A model generated the notes under the pieces. The model did not search any database, was not told the origin of the DNA, and saw only the letters and a program-made list of their open reading frames with translations. 40,843 nt of DNA from Hyphomonadaceae bacterium (lineage in GTDB: Bacteria > Pseudomonadota > Alphaproteobacteria > Caulobacterales > Hyphomonadaceae), in assembly GCA_027485145.1 (NCBI GenBank), contig JAIXRO010000137.1, positions 1 to 40,843 on the forward strand, given 5' to 3'. A program made the translations under genes and the position numbers. Of this stretch, positions 25,502-34,687 are shown in pieces; position 1 is the stretch's first letter, and the number at the start of each line of letters is the position of its first letter.

Positions 25502-26694
25502 CTTATCAGGAACCTCATTCCGAGGCTGACGCCACAGGCGAAACGCCGCCTCGCCGCAAGTTCCATCCGCGCAGCTGGGCGATTGCGGGAGCCGCTTCCG
25601 TCATTCTCGTCGGCGGACTTGCCTTTACAAAGTACACGCAGGTGATGGCTGCGATCGCCTACGGCCAGAGTTTTCCGGAACCCGCCGAAGCCGTCATGGT
25701 CGCCAGGGCAGAAACCGTTTCGCGGGCACCGTTGACTACGTCGATCGGCGAATTGCAGGCGGTGGACCGCGTCGATCTGCGGATCGAGCGGAGCGGTGTG
25801 ATCACAAAACTCAGCTTCAAGTCGGGCGACCTCGTGAAGCGCGGACAAGTCCTGCTGCAGGTCGATACCAGCGAAGAGCGCGCCGACCTGACGGCCGCAG
25901 AAGTCGAAGCGCAGCGCGCGCGCACCGACGCCGAACGCGAAGCCGAACTTCTGGCGCGCGGCGCCGCGGCAGCGGCCGTTGCCGAACAGGCCGAAGCGCT
26001 GGCCGCATCGGCGGATGCGCGCGTGGCAGCCCTGCGTGCCGCCATCGACCGCAAAACGATCCGCGCGCCGTTTACGGGCCGTGTCGGCATCACTGACCTT
26101 CAGCCCGGCCAATACGTATCCGAGGGCGACCTCGTCGCAACGCTCGTCGGCACGCAGTCCGGCATGTATGTGGACTTCACCTTGCCGCAGGACGCGGTGG
26201 CCGCGCTTGACCGCAAGAAACCCGTCCGTGCACTGATTGCCGGTGAGACGTTTGACGCGCGCATTGTGGCGACCGAGCCCAGTATCGACGCGGCATCCCG
26301 AAGCCTCGGCTACCGTGCGGTCATCGAAAACTACAAGGGCGCCCTTCCCGCCGGCAGCCTCGTCACCGTGGAAGCCGATGCGGGCGCCCTGCGTGACACG
26401 GTCGTCGTGCCACGCACGGCTGTGCTTCGCAGCCCCTATGGCAGCACGGTGTTTGCGCTGCAGGAAAAGGATGGAGAAACCCGCGCCAAAGCCCTGCTCG
26501 TGGAGCTCGGGCCTGCACTGGGCAGTGATCAGGTCATTGTCAATTCCGGTCTGGACGCGGGCACGGTGATCGCTGCTGACGGGGTCTTCAAATTGCGCGA
26601 TGGCGGCCTCGTTCGCCCCATCACCGAAGCGGAGAAAGCCAAGGCTGTCGCAGCGAAAAGCGCCGCCAAACCGGCTGCGGAGGACAAGAAGTGA
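25498..26694 (+). CDS. RND periplasmic adaptor (membrane fusion protein)
   Basis: 398 aa with an N-terminal membrane anchor (about 27-45), a biotinyl-lipoyl-like motif (VDLRIERSGVITKLSFKSGDLVKRGQVLLQ), a short helical hairpin rich in Ala/Glu, and IRAPFTGRVGITDLQPGQYVSEGD. This is the AcrA/MdtA-type adaptor that joins permease and outer-membrane channel. It is coupled to both neighbours by ATGA and GTGA overlaps. Confidence 0.9.
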   Translation: MTYQEPHSEADATGETPPRRKFHPRSWAIAGAASVILVGGLAFTKYTQVMAAIAYGQSFPEPAEAVMVARAETVSRAPLTTSIGELQAVDRVDLRIERSGVITKLSFKSGDLVKRGQVLLQVDTSEERADLTAAEVEAQRARTDAEREAELLARGAAAAAVAEQAEALAASADARVAALRAAIDRKTIRAPFTGRVGITDLQPGQYVSEGDLVATLVGTQSGMYVDFTLPQDAVAALDRKKPVRALIAGETFDARIVATEPSIDAASRSLGYRAVIENYKGALPAGSLVTVEADAGALRDTVVVPRTAVLRSPYGSTVFALQEKDGETRAKALLVELGPALGSDQVIVNSGLDAGTVIAADGVFKLRDGGLVRPITEAEKAKAVAAKSAAKPAAEDKK

Positions 26695-29600
26695 GCGGCG
26701 AAACGAACCCCGAAAGCACCGCGGCCCAACGCACGACGATTGTTGATGTCTTCGTCAAGCGCCCGGTGCTTGCCATCGTGCTCAGCCTGTTCGTTCTCCT
26801 GATCGGACTGCGCGCCGCGTTCAGTCTTCCGGTCCAGCAATACCCGAGGATCGATGCCTCGAGCCTGATCATCACGACGGTTTATGTCGGCGCGCCGGCC
26901 GAAACCGTCCGGGGGTTCATCACCGAGCCCGTCGAACGGGCGGTGTCGGCCATTCCCGACGTGGACTATGTGGACAGCGTGACGACCGCCGGCGTCTCGA
27001 CCGTGACGGTCTGGCTGAACTTCGACGCCGACAGCGCTGCAGCCCTCGCCCGCGTTACGGCACAACTCAATGGCATCGCTTCAGACCTGCCGGAAGAAGC
27101 GGAATCGCCCAGCGTCGAAGTGCGCCGCGTGGACCGACCGCAGGCCCTCTTCTATATCGCCGTGACGTCCGACCAGAGATCGCTTTCGCAGATCACGGAA
27201 TACCTTTCGCGCGAGGTGCAACCCGTCATGTCGTCCCTGCCCGGCGTGCAGCGCATCGGACTCGAAGGTTCGCGGCCGACAGCGATGCGGATCTGGCTTG
27301 ATCCGGTCAAGATGGCCTCCTTTGACATCAGCCCGACCGACCTGCGCGCCGCGCTCACCCGCAACAACGTGCTTTCGCCTATCGGGTCTTCGGAGAATGC
27401 CGAAGTCGAAACGGACCTGCTCGTCGAGACCGTGCTCAAGACGCCGGAAGACTTCGAACGTCTGGTGGTCAAGCGCGAGGGCCGGTCGGTCATCCGCCTG
27501 TCGGATATTGCGCGTGTCGAACTCGGGTCCGAAAACCCGACACTTGATGTGCGCTACAACACGCAGGAAGCCGTTTATCTGTCCGTCTGGCCGGCGGTCG
27601 GCGCGAACGAGATTGACGTTGGCGACGCGGTCTATGCCGCGCTCGACAAGGCCCGCGCATCGGCGCCAGCGGATATCTCCATCCGCACAGCCTATGATGG
27701 CACGCTCTACACCCGCGATGCGCTCGAAGAGATCGGCAAGACGCTGGCCGAGACGATCCTGATCGTCGGTGTCGTCGTGATCCTCTTCCTGGGTTCGTTC
27801 CGCACTGCTCTCGTGCCGCTTGTGGCGATCCCGATCTCGCTTCTCGGCGCCGTGGCGGCCATGTCCGCGCTCGGGTTTTCGCTGAACCTGCTGACGATCC
27901 TTGCCATCGTGCTGGCCGTTGGCCTTGTCGTGGATGACGCCATCGTGGTCGTCGAGAACACGATGCGGCACGTGCGCGACGGCATGCCCCGTGTGGACGC
28001 TGCGCTGCTCAGTGTGCGTGAGCTGTTCCTGCCAATCATCTCGATGACCATCACGCTGGCGGCGGTCTATGCGCCGATCGGATTTCTCGGCGGACTGACC
28101 GGTGCGCTGTTCAAGGAGTTTGCCTTTACGCTGGCCACCGCGGTGATTGTCTCCGGCATCGTCGCGCTGACGCTGTCGCCGATCATGAGCGCGATGGTCG
28201 CAAGCCGTACGGACGAAGGCCCGGTGGCGCGGATTGCGCATTCCGGCTTTGAAGGCATCCGGAAGTTTTATGAGCCGCTGCTGGACATCGCCCTCGCGAA
28301 TCGCGGGCCTGTGCTGCTGTTCTCGGGCGTGATGCTGGCGATTGCGCCGCTGATGTATGCCTTCTCGTTGCGGGAGCTGGCGCCCATCGAGGACCAGGGC
28401 TCGATCAACGTGGTGCTGGCGTCTGCGCCGGATGCGTCGCTCGACTATACCGTCGAGTACTCGAACGGGGTCGTCGACAAGCTGCTGACGATGCCGGGGG
28501 CGGATTATGTCTGGTCCGTGCGCACGGCCCAGGGCGGCTTCGGCGGGCTTGAATTCAAGCCGTGGAAGGAGCGCGACCAAAGCGCGCCGGATCTCCTGCA
28601 GCCAACATTCTTCAAGGTGGGCGAAGCCCCCGGTGTGACGGCATTCCCGGTGCTGCCTTCCTCGCTGCCGAATGCCGGCAACTACGATGTCGAACTCGTG
28701 GTGCTGTCTAGTGCGACGCCCGAGCAGATGTTGCCCTATGCGCAGCAAATGGTGACGGCGGCGCTCGGTAGCGGCAGTTTCATCTTCGCGGATACCGATC
28801 TCAAGATCGACCGTGGCACGACGAGGATCGATCTTGACCGCGACCGGATTGCCGACCTCGGCATGGATGTCGCCGATGTCAGCCAGCAGCTCGGCACGCT
28901 GCTCGCCGGTGCGCGGGCGAACCGGTTCGACTATCAGGGACGCTCGTATGAAGTCATCCCGCAGATCGAAGAGGCAGGACGGCTATCGCCAGCTTCGCTG
29001 GATGTGCTCCGTATACAGACGCCAACAGGTGAGCTGATTCCGTTGTCGGCGGTCGCCAAGCTTGTGGACGAGACCGCCCCCCGCGCACTTGGACGTTTCC
29101 AGCAGCTCAACGCATTCCGCGTGTTCGGCGGCCTGGTGCCGGGAACGACGAAGGAAACGGGCCTTGCGACGCTGGAAGCGGCGGCCGAGCAGATCCTGCC
29201 GCAGAATTACAGCCTCGATTATGCGGGCGAGTCCCGTCAGATCCGGCAGGAAGGCGAGACGCTTGCGGGCGTTCTGATGATCTCGATCGCGTTCGTCTAC
29301 CTTCTGCTGGCGGCTCAATTTCAGAGCTTCCGGGATCCGCTGATCGTTCTGCTCGGCTCGGTGCCGCTGGCGCTATCCGGCGCACTGATGTTCACGTTCC
29401 TCGACTTCACGACGATCAACATCTTTACGCAGATTGGTCTGATCACGCTGGTTGGCCTGATCGCCAAGAACGGCATCCTGATCGTGGAGTTCGGCAACGA
29501 GCTTCAGGCGCGGGGGCTCAGCCGCTTCAACGCGGCACGCGAGGCGGCCCTGGTGCGGCTGCGGCCTGTGCTGATGACGACGCTGGCCACCGTATTCGGC

Positions 29601-29798
29601 CACCTGCCGCTGATCCTCGTCGCGGGACCAGGCGCCGGGGCGCGCAACTCGATCGGCTTTGTTCTGGTCGGCGGCATGGTGATCGGTACCATCTTCACCT
29701 TGTTTGCGGTGCCGGCGCTCTACTCGATGCTCGCCAGCCGCAAAACCGCCGAAGCGGAAGAGGCGCCCCATGCGGGCCAGCCTGTCGCGGCGACCTGA
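26691..29798 (+). CDS. RND multidrug efflux permease (AcrB/MexB-like)
   Basis: 1035 aa from GTG 26691, overlapping the adaptor stop (GTGA). Twelve membrane helices and two large periplasmic loops are expected at this length. The proton-relay residues are present: the Asp pair in VGLVVDDAIVVVEN and the Lys in GLIAKNGILIVEFGNEL. Other family marks are FVKRPVLAIVLSLFV, QYPRID and the PVLMTTLATVFGHLPL segment. It exports drugs or lipophilic compounds using the proton gradient. Substrates are not predictable; the divergent TetR gene is its likely control. Confidence 0.93.
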   Translation: MSGETNPESTAAQRTTIVDVFVKRPVLAIVLSLFVLLIGLRAAFSLPVQQYPRIDASSLIITTVYVGAPAETVRGFITEPVERAVSAIPDVDYVDSVTTAGVSTVTVWLNFDADSAAALARVTAQLNGIASDLPEEAESPSVEVRRVDRPQALFYIAVTSDQRSLSQITEYLSREVQPVMSSLPGVQRIGLEGSRPTAMRIWLDPVKMASFDISPTDLRAALTRNNVLSPIGSSENAEVETDLLVETVLKTPEDFERLVVKREGRSVIRLSDIARVELGSENPTLDVRYNTQEAVYLSVWPAVGANEIDVGDAVYAALDKARASAPADISIRTAYDGTLYTRDALEEIGKTLAETILIVGVVVILFLGSFRTALVPLVAIPISLLGAVAAMSALGFSLNLLTILAIVLAVGLVVDDAIVVVENTMRHVRDGMPRVDAALLSVRELFLPIISMTITLAAVYAPIGFLGGLTGALFKEFAFTLATAVIVSGIVALTLSPIMSAMVASRTDEGPVARIAHSGFEGIRKFYEPLLDIALANRGPVLLFSGVMLAIAPLMYAFSLRELAPIEDQGSINVVLASAPDASLDYTVEYSNGVVDKLLTMPGADYVWSVRTAQGGFGGLEFKPWKERDQSAPDLLQPTFFKVGEAPGVTAFPVLPSSLPNAGNYDVELVVLSSATPEQMLPYAQQMVTAALGSGSFIFADTDLKIDRGTTRIDLDRDRIADLGMDVADVSQQLGTLLAGARANRFDYQGRSYEVIPQIEEAGRLSPASLDVLRIQTPTGELIPLSAVAKLVDETAPRALGRFQQLNAFRVFGGLVPGTTKETGLATLEAAAEQILPQNYSLDYAGESRQIRQEGETLAGVLMISIAFVYLLLAAQFQSFRDPLIVLLGSVPLALSGALMFTFLDFTTINIFTQIGLITLVGLIAKNGILIVEFGNELQARGLSRFNAAREAALVRLRPVLMTTLATVFGHLPLILVAGPGAGARNSIGFVLVGGMVIGTIFTLFAVPALYSMLASRKTAEAEEAPHAGQPVAAT

Positions 29799-29931
29799 TC
29801 GCGGAGTCGGGCGCCTTTCCATTTGAACTTTCCGCGCTCGCCTGCCCCGGCGGGCGCGCAAGGCGTTTCCCGGCGGCTCCGGACGCGACGTCATAGCCGT
29901 TTCCGGCCCGGAACTGGCTTGCCGGTATTTT

Positions 29932-29945
29932 TAAAACGTGTTCTA
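29932..29945. promoter_or_regulatory. KstR-like palindrome TAAAACGTGTTCTA
   Basis: Fits the known KstR consensus TNNAACNNGTTNNA exactly and is a near-perfect dyad. It lies 31 nt before the first gene of the operon at 29976-35370, within an AT-rich stretch unlike its surroundings, so it probably covers the promoter. The TetR regulator encoded last in the operon is the natural candidate to bind it; KstR itself is mycobacterial and orthology is not implied. Confidence 0.5.
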
Positions 29946-29975
29946 TTTTTCAAAATGACACGGGGAAACGCCAAC

Positions 29976-30218
29976 ATGCCAGCCGCAGAGCTTTCGACAG
30001 TCCGCAAATCCATCCTGCCGCAGAACGGCGACACCTGGCAGTCCATCGCCGCCCGGATGCTTCCCGGTGTGGCCGAACCCGAAGCGGTCTCCAAGCTGCA
30101 AAGCTGGAACCTGCACGTTTTCATGCGTGCCTCAGGCGCCGCAGGCAGCGTTCGCGGCAATAACCCGATCTTGCCCAGCGACGTCATCTTCGTTGAGCCG
30201 CCCCTCGCCAAAGCATGA
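29976..30218 (+). CDS. Small LysM-like protein
   Basis: 80 aa from ATG 29976 (GGGGAA about 8 nt upstream). The core QNGDTWQSIAARML ... LQSWNLHVF ... PILPSDVIFVEPP follows the LysM pattern (GDTxxxIA, N-x, hxxGxxIxVP) but with Asp for the usual Gly before the last strand and no signal peptide. It may be a cytoplasmic LysM-like fold rather than a peptidoglycan binder. The stop overlaps the next start (ATGA). Confidence 0.6.
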   Translation: MPAAELSTVRKSILPQNGDTWQSIAARMLPGVAEPEAVSKLQSWNLHVFMRASGAAGSVRGNNPILPSDVIFVEPPLAKA

Positions 30219-30448
30219 GCAGCGCGACGATCAGCGACGTCCAGGTTGCGGCCGCCCATGATGGCGACGCCGAACTGGTCGTCACGCTGGCCTACGAAAA
30301 CGGGGGCCGCTCGCTGGTCACACTTGATGAATTCGCCGTTCGCACACTGCTGCAATCCTGCGGGGCAACATCTGCCGATGGCCTGATCGGCGCCGGTTGG
30401 GAACACGTCCGCGACGCGCTTGTCGCTTCATCCAGCCGCTTCGGCTGA
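30215..30448 (+). CDS. Small unknown protein, operon partner of the amidohydrolase
   Basis: 77 aa, ATGA overlap with the LysM-like gene. Its N-terminal half looks like beta strands (ELVVTLAYENGGRSLVTLDEF) and its C-terminal half is helical (VRTLLQSCGATSADGLIG). I know no family. The position and coupling suggest it works with its neighbours, perhaps as a subunit or chaperone of the amidohydrolase. Confidence 0.6.
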   Translation: MSSATISDVQVAAAHDGDAELVVTLAYENGGRSLVTLDEFAVRTLLQSCGATSADGLIGAGWEHVRDALVASSSRFG

Positions 30449-30482
30449 CAACAAGATACAGAACTCCTGGGAGGAACTTGCA

Positions 30483-32192
30483 ATGTACGATCTGGTGATC
30501 AGAAATGGCCGTGTGGTCGATGGCTCCGGCATGCCCGCCTATAACGCCGACATCGCGCTCAGCGGCAACCGCATCGCGAAAATCGGGCGGATCTCTGAAA
30601 AGGGCCGCAAGGAAATCGACGCCGAGGGCAAGGTCGTCTCGCCCGGCTTCATCGATCCGCACACGCACTTTGACGCCCAGCTGCTCTGGGACGGCTACGC
30701 CAAGCCCGCCCTCTCGCACGGCGTCACCACCATCGTGCCCGGCAACTGCTCGCTTTCCCTTGCGCCGCTTCGGGCAGAGTACCGCACGAAGCTGGTCGGC
30801 ATGTTCAATCAGATCGAAGAAATGCCGCTGAAGGCCTTCAAGGAAGGCGTCGTCTGGGACTGGGAAACCTTCTCTGAATACATTACGCGCATCCGCAAGG
30901 GCCTCGCCATCAACGTCGCCCCGCTGGTCGGCCACTCGGTCATCCGCCTTTGGGTAATGGGCGAAGCGGCGATGGAGCGTACCGCCACGCCGGAAGAGAT
31001 CACCGCCATGCAGGGCGTCCTGCGTGAATGCCTCGATGCTGGCGCCATCGGCCTCTCCACAAGCTATGTGGACATGGACGAAAAGCTCCAGCCGGTGCCC
31101 AGCCGGTACGCGGACGCGAGCGAAATCGAAGCTTTCGCGAGTGTTCTCAGCGAGTATGGCCGCATCCTGCAGATCGTCCCGGAATTCTACGACGCCGATC
31201 TCACCATAGCCCGCCTCGACCAGCTGGCTGAAATCTCTTTGAAATACGGTATCCCCACCACCTTCTCGCCGCTCTTCGTCAACGCCGACAATGTGGACGC
31301 TGTCGACCGCGTCATGCGCCGCGTTGACGAGCAGTTCGCCCGCGGCGCCCGCGTCTGGCCGCAGGTCCAGACCCGCCCCATCGATATCAGCTTCTGCTTC
31401 GCGGTGCCGAGCCTGCTCTTCATTCGCCTGCCCGGCTGGTACCGGATCATGCGCTTCGGGACCCCGGATCAGATCGTCGCGGCGTTCAAGGACCCCGCGA
31501 CCCGCGAGAAACTCGTTGCCGAGTCGGCCGTCTACAATGCGCTCTGGCCAAACCTGCGCCTGCGCCTCGTGCAGACCGAGGCCAACCAGAAGTATGTCGG
31601 CATGACCGTCGGCGAAATCGCCGCCGCACGCGGCACCACCCCCATTGACGTCATGATCGACCTTTCGATCGAGGAGCACCTCGACGCACACTTCCTCGCC
31701 GCCGACATGGGCCACAATTCCGACGAACGTGTCGGCGCCCTTCTCAAGCACCCCCGCGTCCATATCGGCGCCAGCGATGGCGGCGCACACATCCTTTCCT
31801 TCTCGACTTACGGAGACACCGGCTTCCTGTTCGCGCACTATGTCCGTGAACTGAACGCCATGTCGATCGAGTCTGCTGTCAAGAAAATCACCTCCGAAAC
31901 CGCCTCCATCTGGGGCATCCCGGACCGCGGCCTCCTGCAGCAGGGCTATATCGCCGACATCGTGATCTTCGATCCGCAGACGATCAATCGCGGCGAAGAG
32001 AAGTATGTCCAGGACGTACCGGGTGATGGGAGCCGCTATATCCGTGATGCCATGGGCGTGGATACGGTCATTGTCGGCGGCGGCGTCGCCTGGACAGCGG
32101 TGGCGGGCTACAATGCTGAAACGCGCGGCGAAATCCTCCCGGGCGAAGTTCAGAAGACGCGCCCGAAGACCCGCCAGAAGGTGCGTGCATGA
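30483..32192 (+). CDS. Amidohydrolase, N-acyl-D-amino-acid deacylase-like
   Basis: 569 aa from ATG 30483 with GGGAGGAA upstream. YDLVIRNGRVVDGSGMPAY, then GFIDPHTHFDAQLLWD (the metal HxH motif), GVTTIVPGNCSLSLAPL and ASDGGAHILSFSTYGD are those of the amidohydrolase-3/D-aminoacylase family, which cleave N-acyl or related amide bonds. The usual length is about 480-570. It is coupled by ATGA to the epoxide hydrolase gene. A true D-aminoacylase role is not proven; many members act on other amides. Confidence 0.85.
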   Translation: MYDLVIRNGRVVDGSGMPAYNADIALSGNRIAKIGRISEKGRKEIDAEGKVVSPGFIDPHTHFDAQLLWDGYAKPALSHGVTTIVPGNCSLSLAPLRAEYRTKLVGMFNQIEEMPLKAFKEGVVWDWETFSEYITRIRKGLAINVAPLVGHSVIRLWVMGEAAMERTATPEEITAMQGVLRECLDAGAIGLSTSYVDMDEKLQPVPSRYADASEIEAFASVLSEYGRILQIVPEFYDADLTIARLDQLAEISLKYGIPTTFSPLFVNADNVDAVDRVMRRVDEQFARGARVWPQVQTRPIDISFCFAVPSLLFIRLPGWYRIMRFGTPDQIVAAFKDPATREKLVAESAVYNALWPNLRLRLVQTEANQKYVGMTVGEIAAARGTTPIDVMIDLSIEEHLDAHFLAADMGHNSDERVGALLKHPRVHIGASDGGAHILSFSTYGDTGFLFAHYVRELNAMSIESAVKKITSETASIWGIPDRGLLQQGYIADIVIFDPQTINRGEEKYVQDVPGDGSRYIRDAMGVDTVIVGGGVAWTAVAGYNAETRGEILPGEVQKTRPKTRQKVRA

Positions 32193-33148
32193 GCTGGCCT
32201 GGTGTTTCCCAGCGCCGGGTTGCCACGAACGGAATCTCCCTGAACATCGCCGAGGCGGGCCAAGGCCCCCTCGTGCTGCTGCTCCACGGGTTTCCGGAAT
32301 CCTGGTATTCCTGGCGTCACCAGTTCGCGCCGCTCGCGGCGGCCGGCTACCACGTCGTCGCGCCGGACATGCGCGGCTATGGCAAGAGCGACAAGCCGGC
32401 CGAGATAACTGCCTATTGCCAGACCGAGGTCGTGGCCGACATCATCGGCCTCATTCCGGCGCTCGGCTACAAGACGGCTATCGTGATCGGTCATGACTGG
32501 GGCGCGCCCACGGCCTGGGCCACGGCTCTCCACCACCCTGATGTCGTTCGCGCCGTAGGCGGACTATCTGTCCCCTTCATGCCGCGCTCGCCCGTGCAGC
32601 CGATGCCGATGATGCGCGAGATGTTCAAGGGTCAGTTCTTCTACCAGCTTTACTTCCAGGAACCCGGTGTTGCCGAAGCGGAGTTCGAGAAGGACATCCG
32701 CGGCTCACTGCGGAAATTCCTGACACTCGCCGGCGGCGAAACTGACCTCACGAAGCTGCCAGCAAAGACGGACAAGGACGATCTCCTTTCCGGCCTTCCG
32801 GATCCGGAACACCTCCCCGCCTGGCTCAGCGAAGCCGATCTCGACTTCTATGCGGGAGAGTTCACCCGGTCCGGCATGCGCGGCCCGATCAACTATTACC
32901 GCAACCATGATCTCTATTGGGAGCAGACCAAGGACGCGCCGATGTCGATCAGCCAGCCCGCCATGTTCGTGGCCGGCACGAACGATGGCGTGGTGATGAT
33001 GGCAGCGGCGGCCATCGAGATGATGCCGCATTTCGTCAAGGATCTGCGGATCAACAAGATGATTCCGGGCATAGGGCACTGGACCCAGCAGGAAGCGCCA
33101 GAGGCTGTCAACGAAGCCCTTCTGGATTTCCTGAAACAGATTGATTGA
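32189..33148 (+). CDS. Epoxide hydrolase-like alpha/beta hydrolase
   Basis: 319 aa. HGFPESW (oxyanion-hole motif), Asp103 in the nucleophile elbow GHDWGA, GYGKSDKP, and His297 in GIGHWTQQEAPEAVN are the set of soluble epoxide hydrolases, which open epoxides to diols. NYYRNHD in the cap region is where the family has its Tyr for ring opening. It fits with the FAD oxygenase-like gene 12 nt downstream: epoxidation followed by hydrolysis. Confidence 0.88.
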   Translation: MSWPGVSQRRVATNGISLNIAEAGQGPLVLLLHGFPESWYSWRHQFAPLAAAGYHVVAPDMRGYGKSDKPAEITAYCQTEVVADIIGLIPALGYKTAIVIGHDWGAPTAWATALHHPDVVRAVGGLSVPFMPRSPVQPMPMMREMFKGQFFYQLYFQEPGVAEAEFEKDIRGSLRKFLTLAGGETDLTKLPAKTDKDDLLSGLPDPEHLPAWLSEADLDFYAGEFTRSGMRGPINYYRNHDLYWEQTKDAPMSISQPAMFVAGTNDGVVMMAAAAIEMMPHFVKDLRINKMIPGIGHWTQQEAPEAVNEALLDFLKQID

Positions 33149-33160
33149 GCGGCGAAGACG

Positions 33161-34687
33161 ATGCCCAACACAGAAACTGTCATTGTCATTGGTGCCGGGA
33201 TCGGCGGCCTCTGCACCGCGCTTTTGCTCGCGCCTTCCGGGCGTGCGATCACCTTGCTCGAACGGGATGGGCCTATCGGTTATGATGACCCCGACGCTCT
33301 GTTCAAGGACTGGCGCCGCACCGGCGTCGGACATGTCCGCCAGAGCCACGCGTTCCTGGCGCGCCTGCGGTCGATCATGAAGGCCGAGCATCCGAAGTTG
33401 CTAGAGCAGCTCAAGGCGCTTGGTGTGCGGGAACTGACATTCGACAACTTGCTCACGGCGCCGCAACAGGCACGGTATCAGCCCCTGCCCCAGGATGAGG
33501 AACTGACGTTCATCACCAGCCGCCGCACGACACTCGAACTGGCCATGCGGCGCTATGTCGAGACGCTGGGCAATGTCACGATCCGCTCGAACTTCCTCGT
33601 CCGCCGGCTGATCACCTCCAAAGGGGCGGACGGTGTGGTCGATGTTTCCGGTATCGTGGGCGAGCAGGAAGGCGAGGACCTCACCTTGACCGCCGATGTC
33701 GTCGTCGACACCACGGGCAAGAGCGGCTTCACCTTTGACCAACTGGTCGAAGAAGGCGCGAATGTTCGTGAGGAAAAGGAGGATGCGGGAATCCTCTATT
33801 TCACCAAACATTACCGGCTGAAACCCGGTCAACAGGAACCGGACCGAAACGAGAACCCGCCCGGCAACGGAGACCTTGGCTACCTGAAGTACGGCGTGTT
33901 TCCGGGAGACAATGGCAACTTCTCCATCACCATCGCCCTGCCAGAAGTCGAGCTTGAGCTTCGAAAGTCGATCCTCAATCCCGAAATCTTCCATCAGATC
34001 ACATTACAACTGCCCGGGCTTTATCCGTGGACGAATGACACCCGCTCGACTCCCACCAGCAAGGTTTTCGGAATGGGTGATCTCGTCAGCCGCTGGCGCG
34101 ACCTTGTCGTTGACGGCAAGCCGGCGACGCGTGGCTATTTTGCGCTCGGCGACACATTGATCCGCACGAACCCACTTTATGGTCGCGGCTGCTCCTTCGC
34201 CGCCGTCGGCGCCCAGCTTCTGCGGCGCACGCTGGACGAAACGGCAGACCCGGTCGCGCGCGCGATCAAGTTCCATGAAGGGCTCGAAGCTGAACTACGC
34301 CCCTTCTATCTCACGCAGCGCAAACAGGACCGGTCCGCCATGAAGCGCGCCCGCGAAACCCTGACGCCCGGCTTCAAGCCGAGCCTTCGCGCGCGGCTGC
34401 TGCAAAGTTTCATTGATGACGGCGTGCGCATCGCAGTGCGCTCCGACATCCGTCTCCTGCGCGAAGCCATGCGCGGCTTCCACATGCTGGAGCACCCGGA
34501 CAAATGGCTTGGCAAGCCGAAGAATTTGGCGACGGTGCTGTACTACTGGGCCCGCGGAAAGCGCCTGAACGCGGCCGCCTATCCGCCAAGCGCCGGGCCT
34601 GAGCGCCAGGAATTGATGCAGGCGCTGAAACTTGACTATCAGGCTGACCTGATCAGCCCTGCCGAAGACATGCGGAAGGCCGCATGA
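33161..34687 (+). CDS. FAD-dependent oxidoreductase/monooxygenase-like
   Basis: 508 aa. The Rossmann FAD motif VIVIGAGIGGLCTALLLA is at the start and DTLIRTNPLYGRGCSFAAVGAQLL matches the C-terminal FAD-binding GD motif of the PHBH/halogenase-like group (GDxxxxxNPxxGxG). VGHVRQSHAFLARL recalls FAD monooxygenases with PQGRHVHxL. It could epoxidise or hydroxylate the compound whose product the epoxide hydrolase treats. The stop overlaps the TetR gene start (ATGA). Confidence 0.75.
   Translation: MPNTETVIVIGAGIGGLCTALLLAPSGRAITLLERDGPIGYDDPDALFKDWRRTGVGHVRQSHAFLARLRSIMKAEHPKLLEQLKALGVRELTFDNLLTAPQQARYQPLPQDEELTFITSRRTTLELAMRRYVETLGNVTIRSNFLVRRLITSKGADGVVDVSGIVGEQEGEDLTLTADVVVDTTGKSGFTFDQLVEEGANVREEKEDAGILYFTKHYRLKPGQQEPDRNENPPGNGDLGYLKYGVFPGDNGNFSITIALPEVELELRKSILNPEIFHQITLQLPGLYPWTNDTRSTPTSKVFGMGDLVSRWRDLVVDGKPATRGYFALGDTLIRTNPLYGRGCSFAAVGAQLLRRTLDETADPVARAIKFHEGLEAELRPFYLTQRKQDRSAMKRARETLTPGFKPSLRARLLQSFIDDGVRIAVRSDIRLLREAMRGFHMLEHPDKWLGKPKNLATVLYYWARGKRLNAAAYPPSAGPERQELMQALKLDYQADLISPAEDMRKAA

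Noticed and set aside
27081..28748. Open minus-strand frame of 555 codons
   Set aside because: Antisense to the RND permease; composition rich in Arg/His/Gln as expected for a mirror frame.
29834..29857. Inverted repeat after the efflux permease as a terminator
   Set aside because: The stem is interrupted and no T-run follows.
30318..31838. Open minus-strand frame of 506 codons
   Set aside because: Antisense to the amidohydrolase; no domain and no ribosome site.
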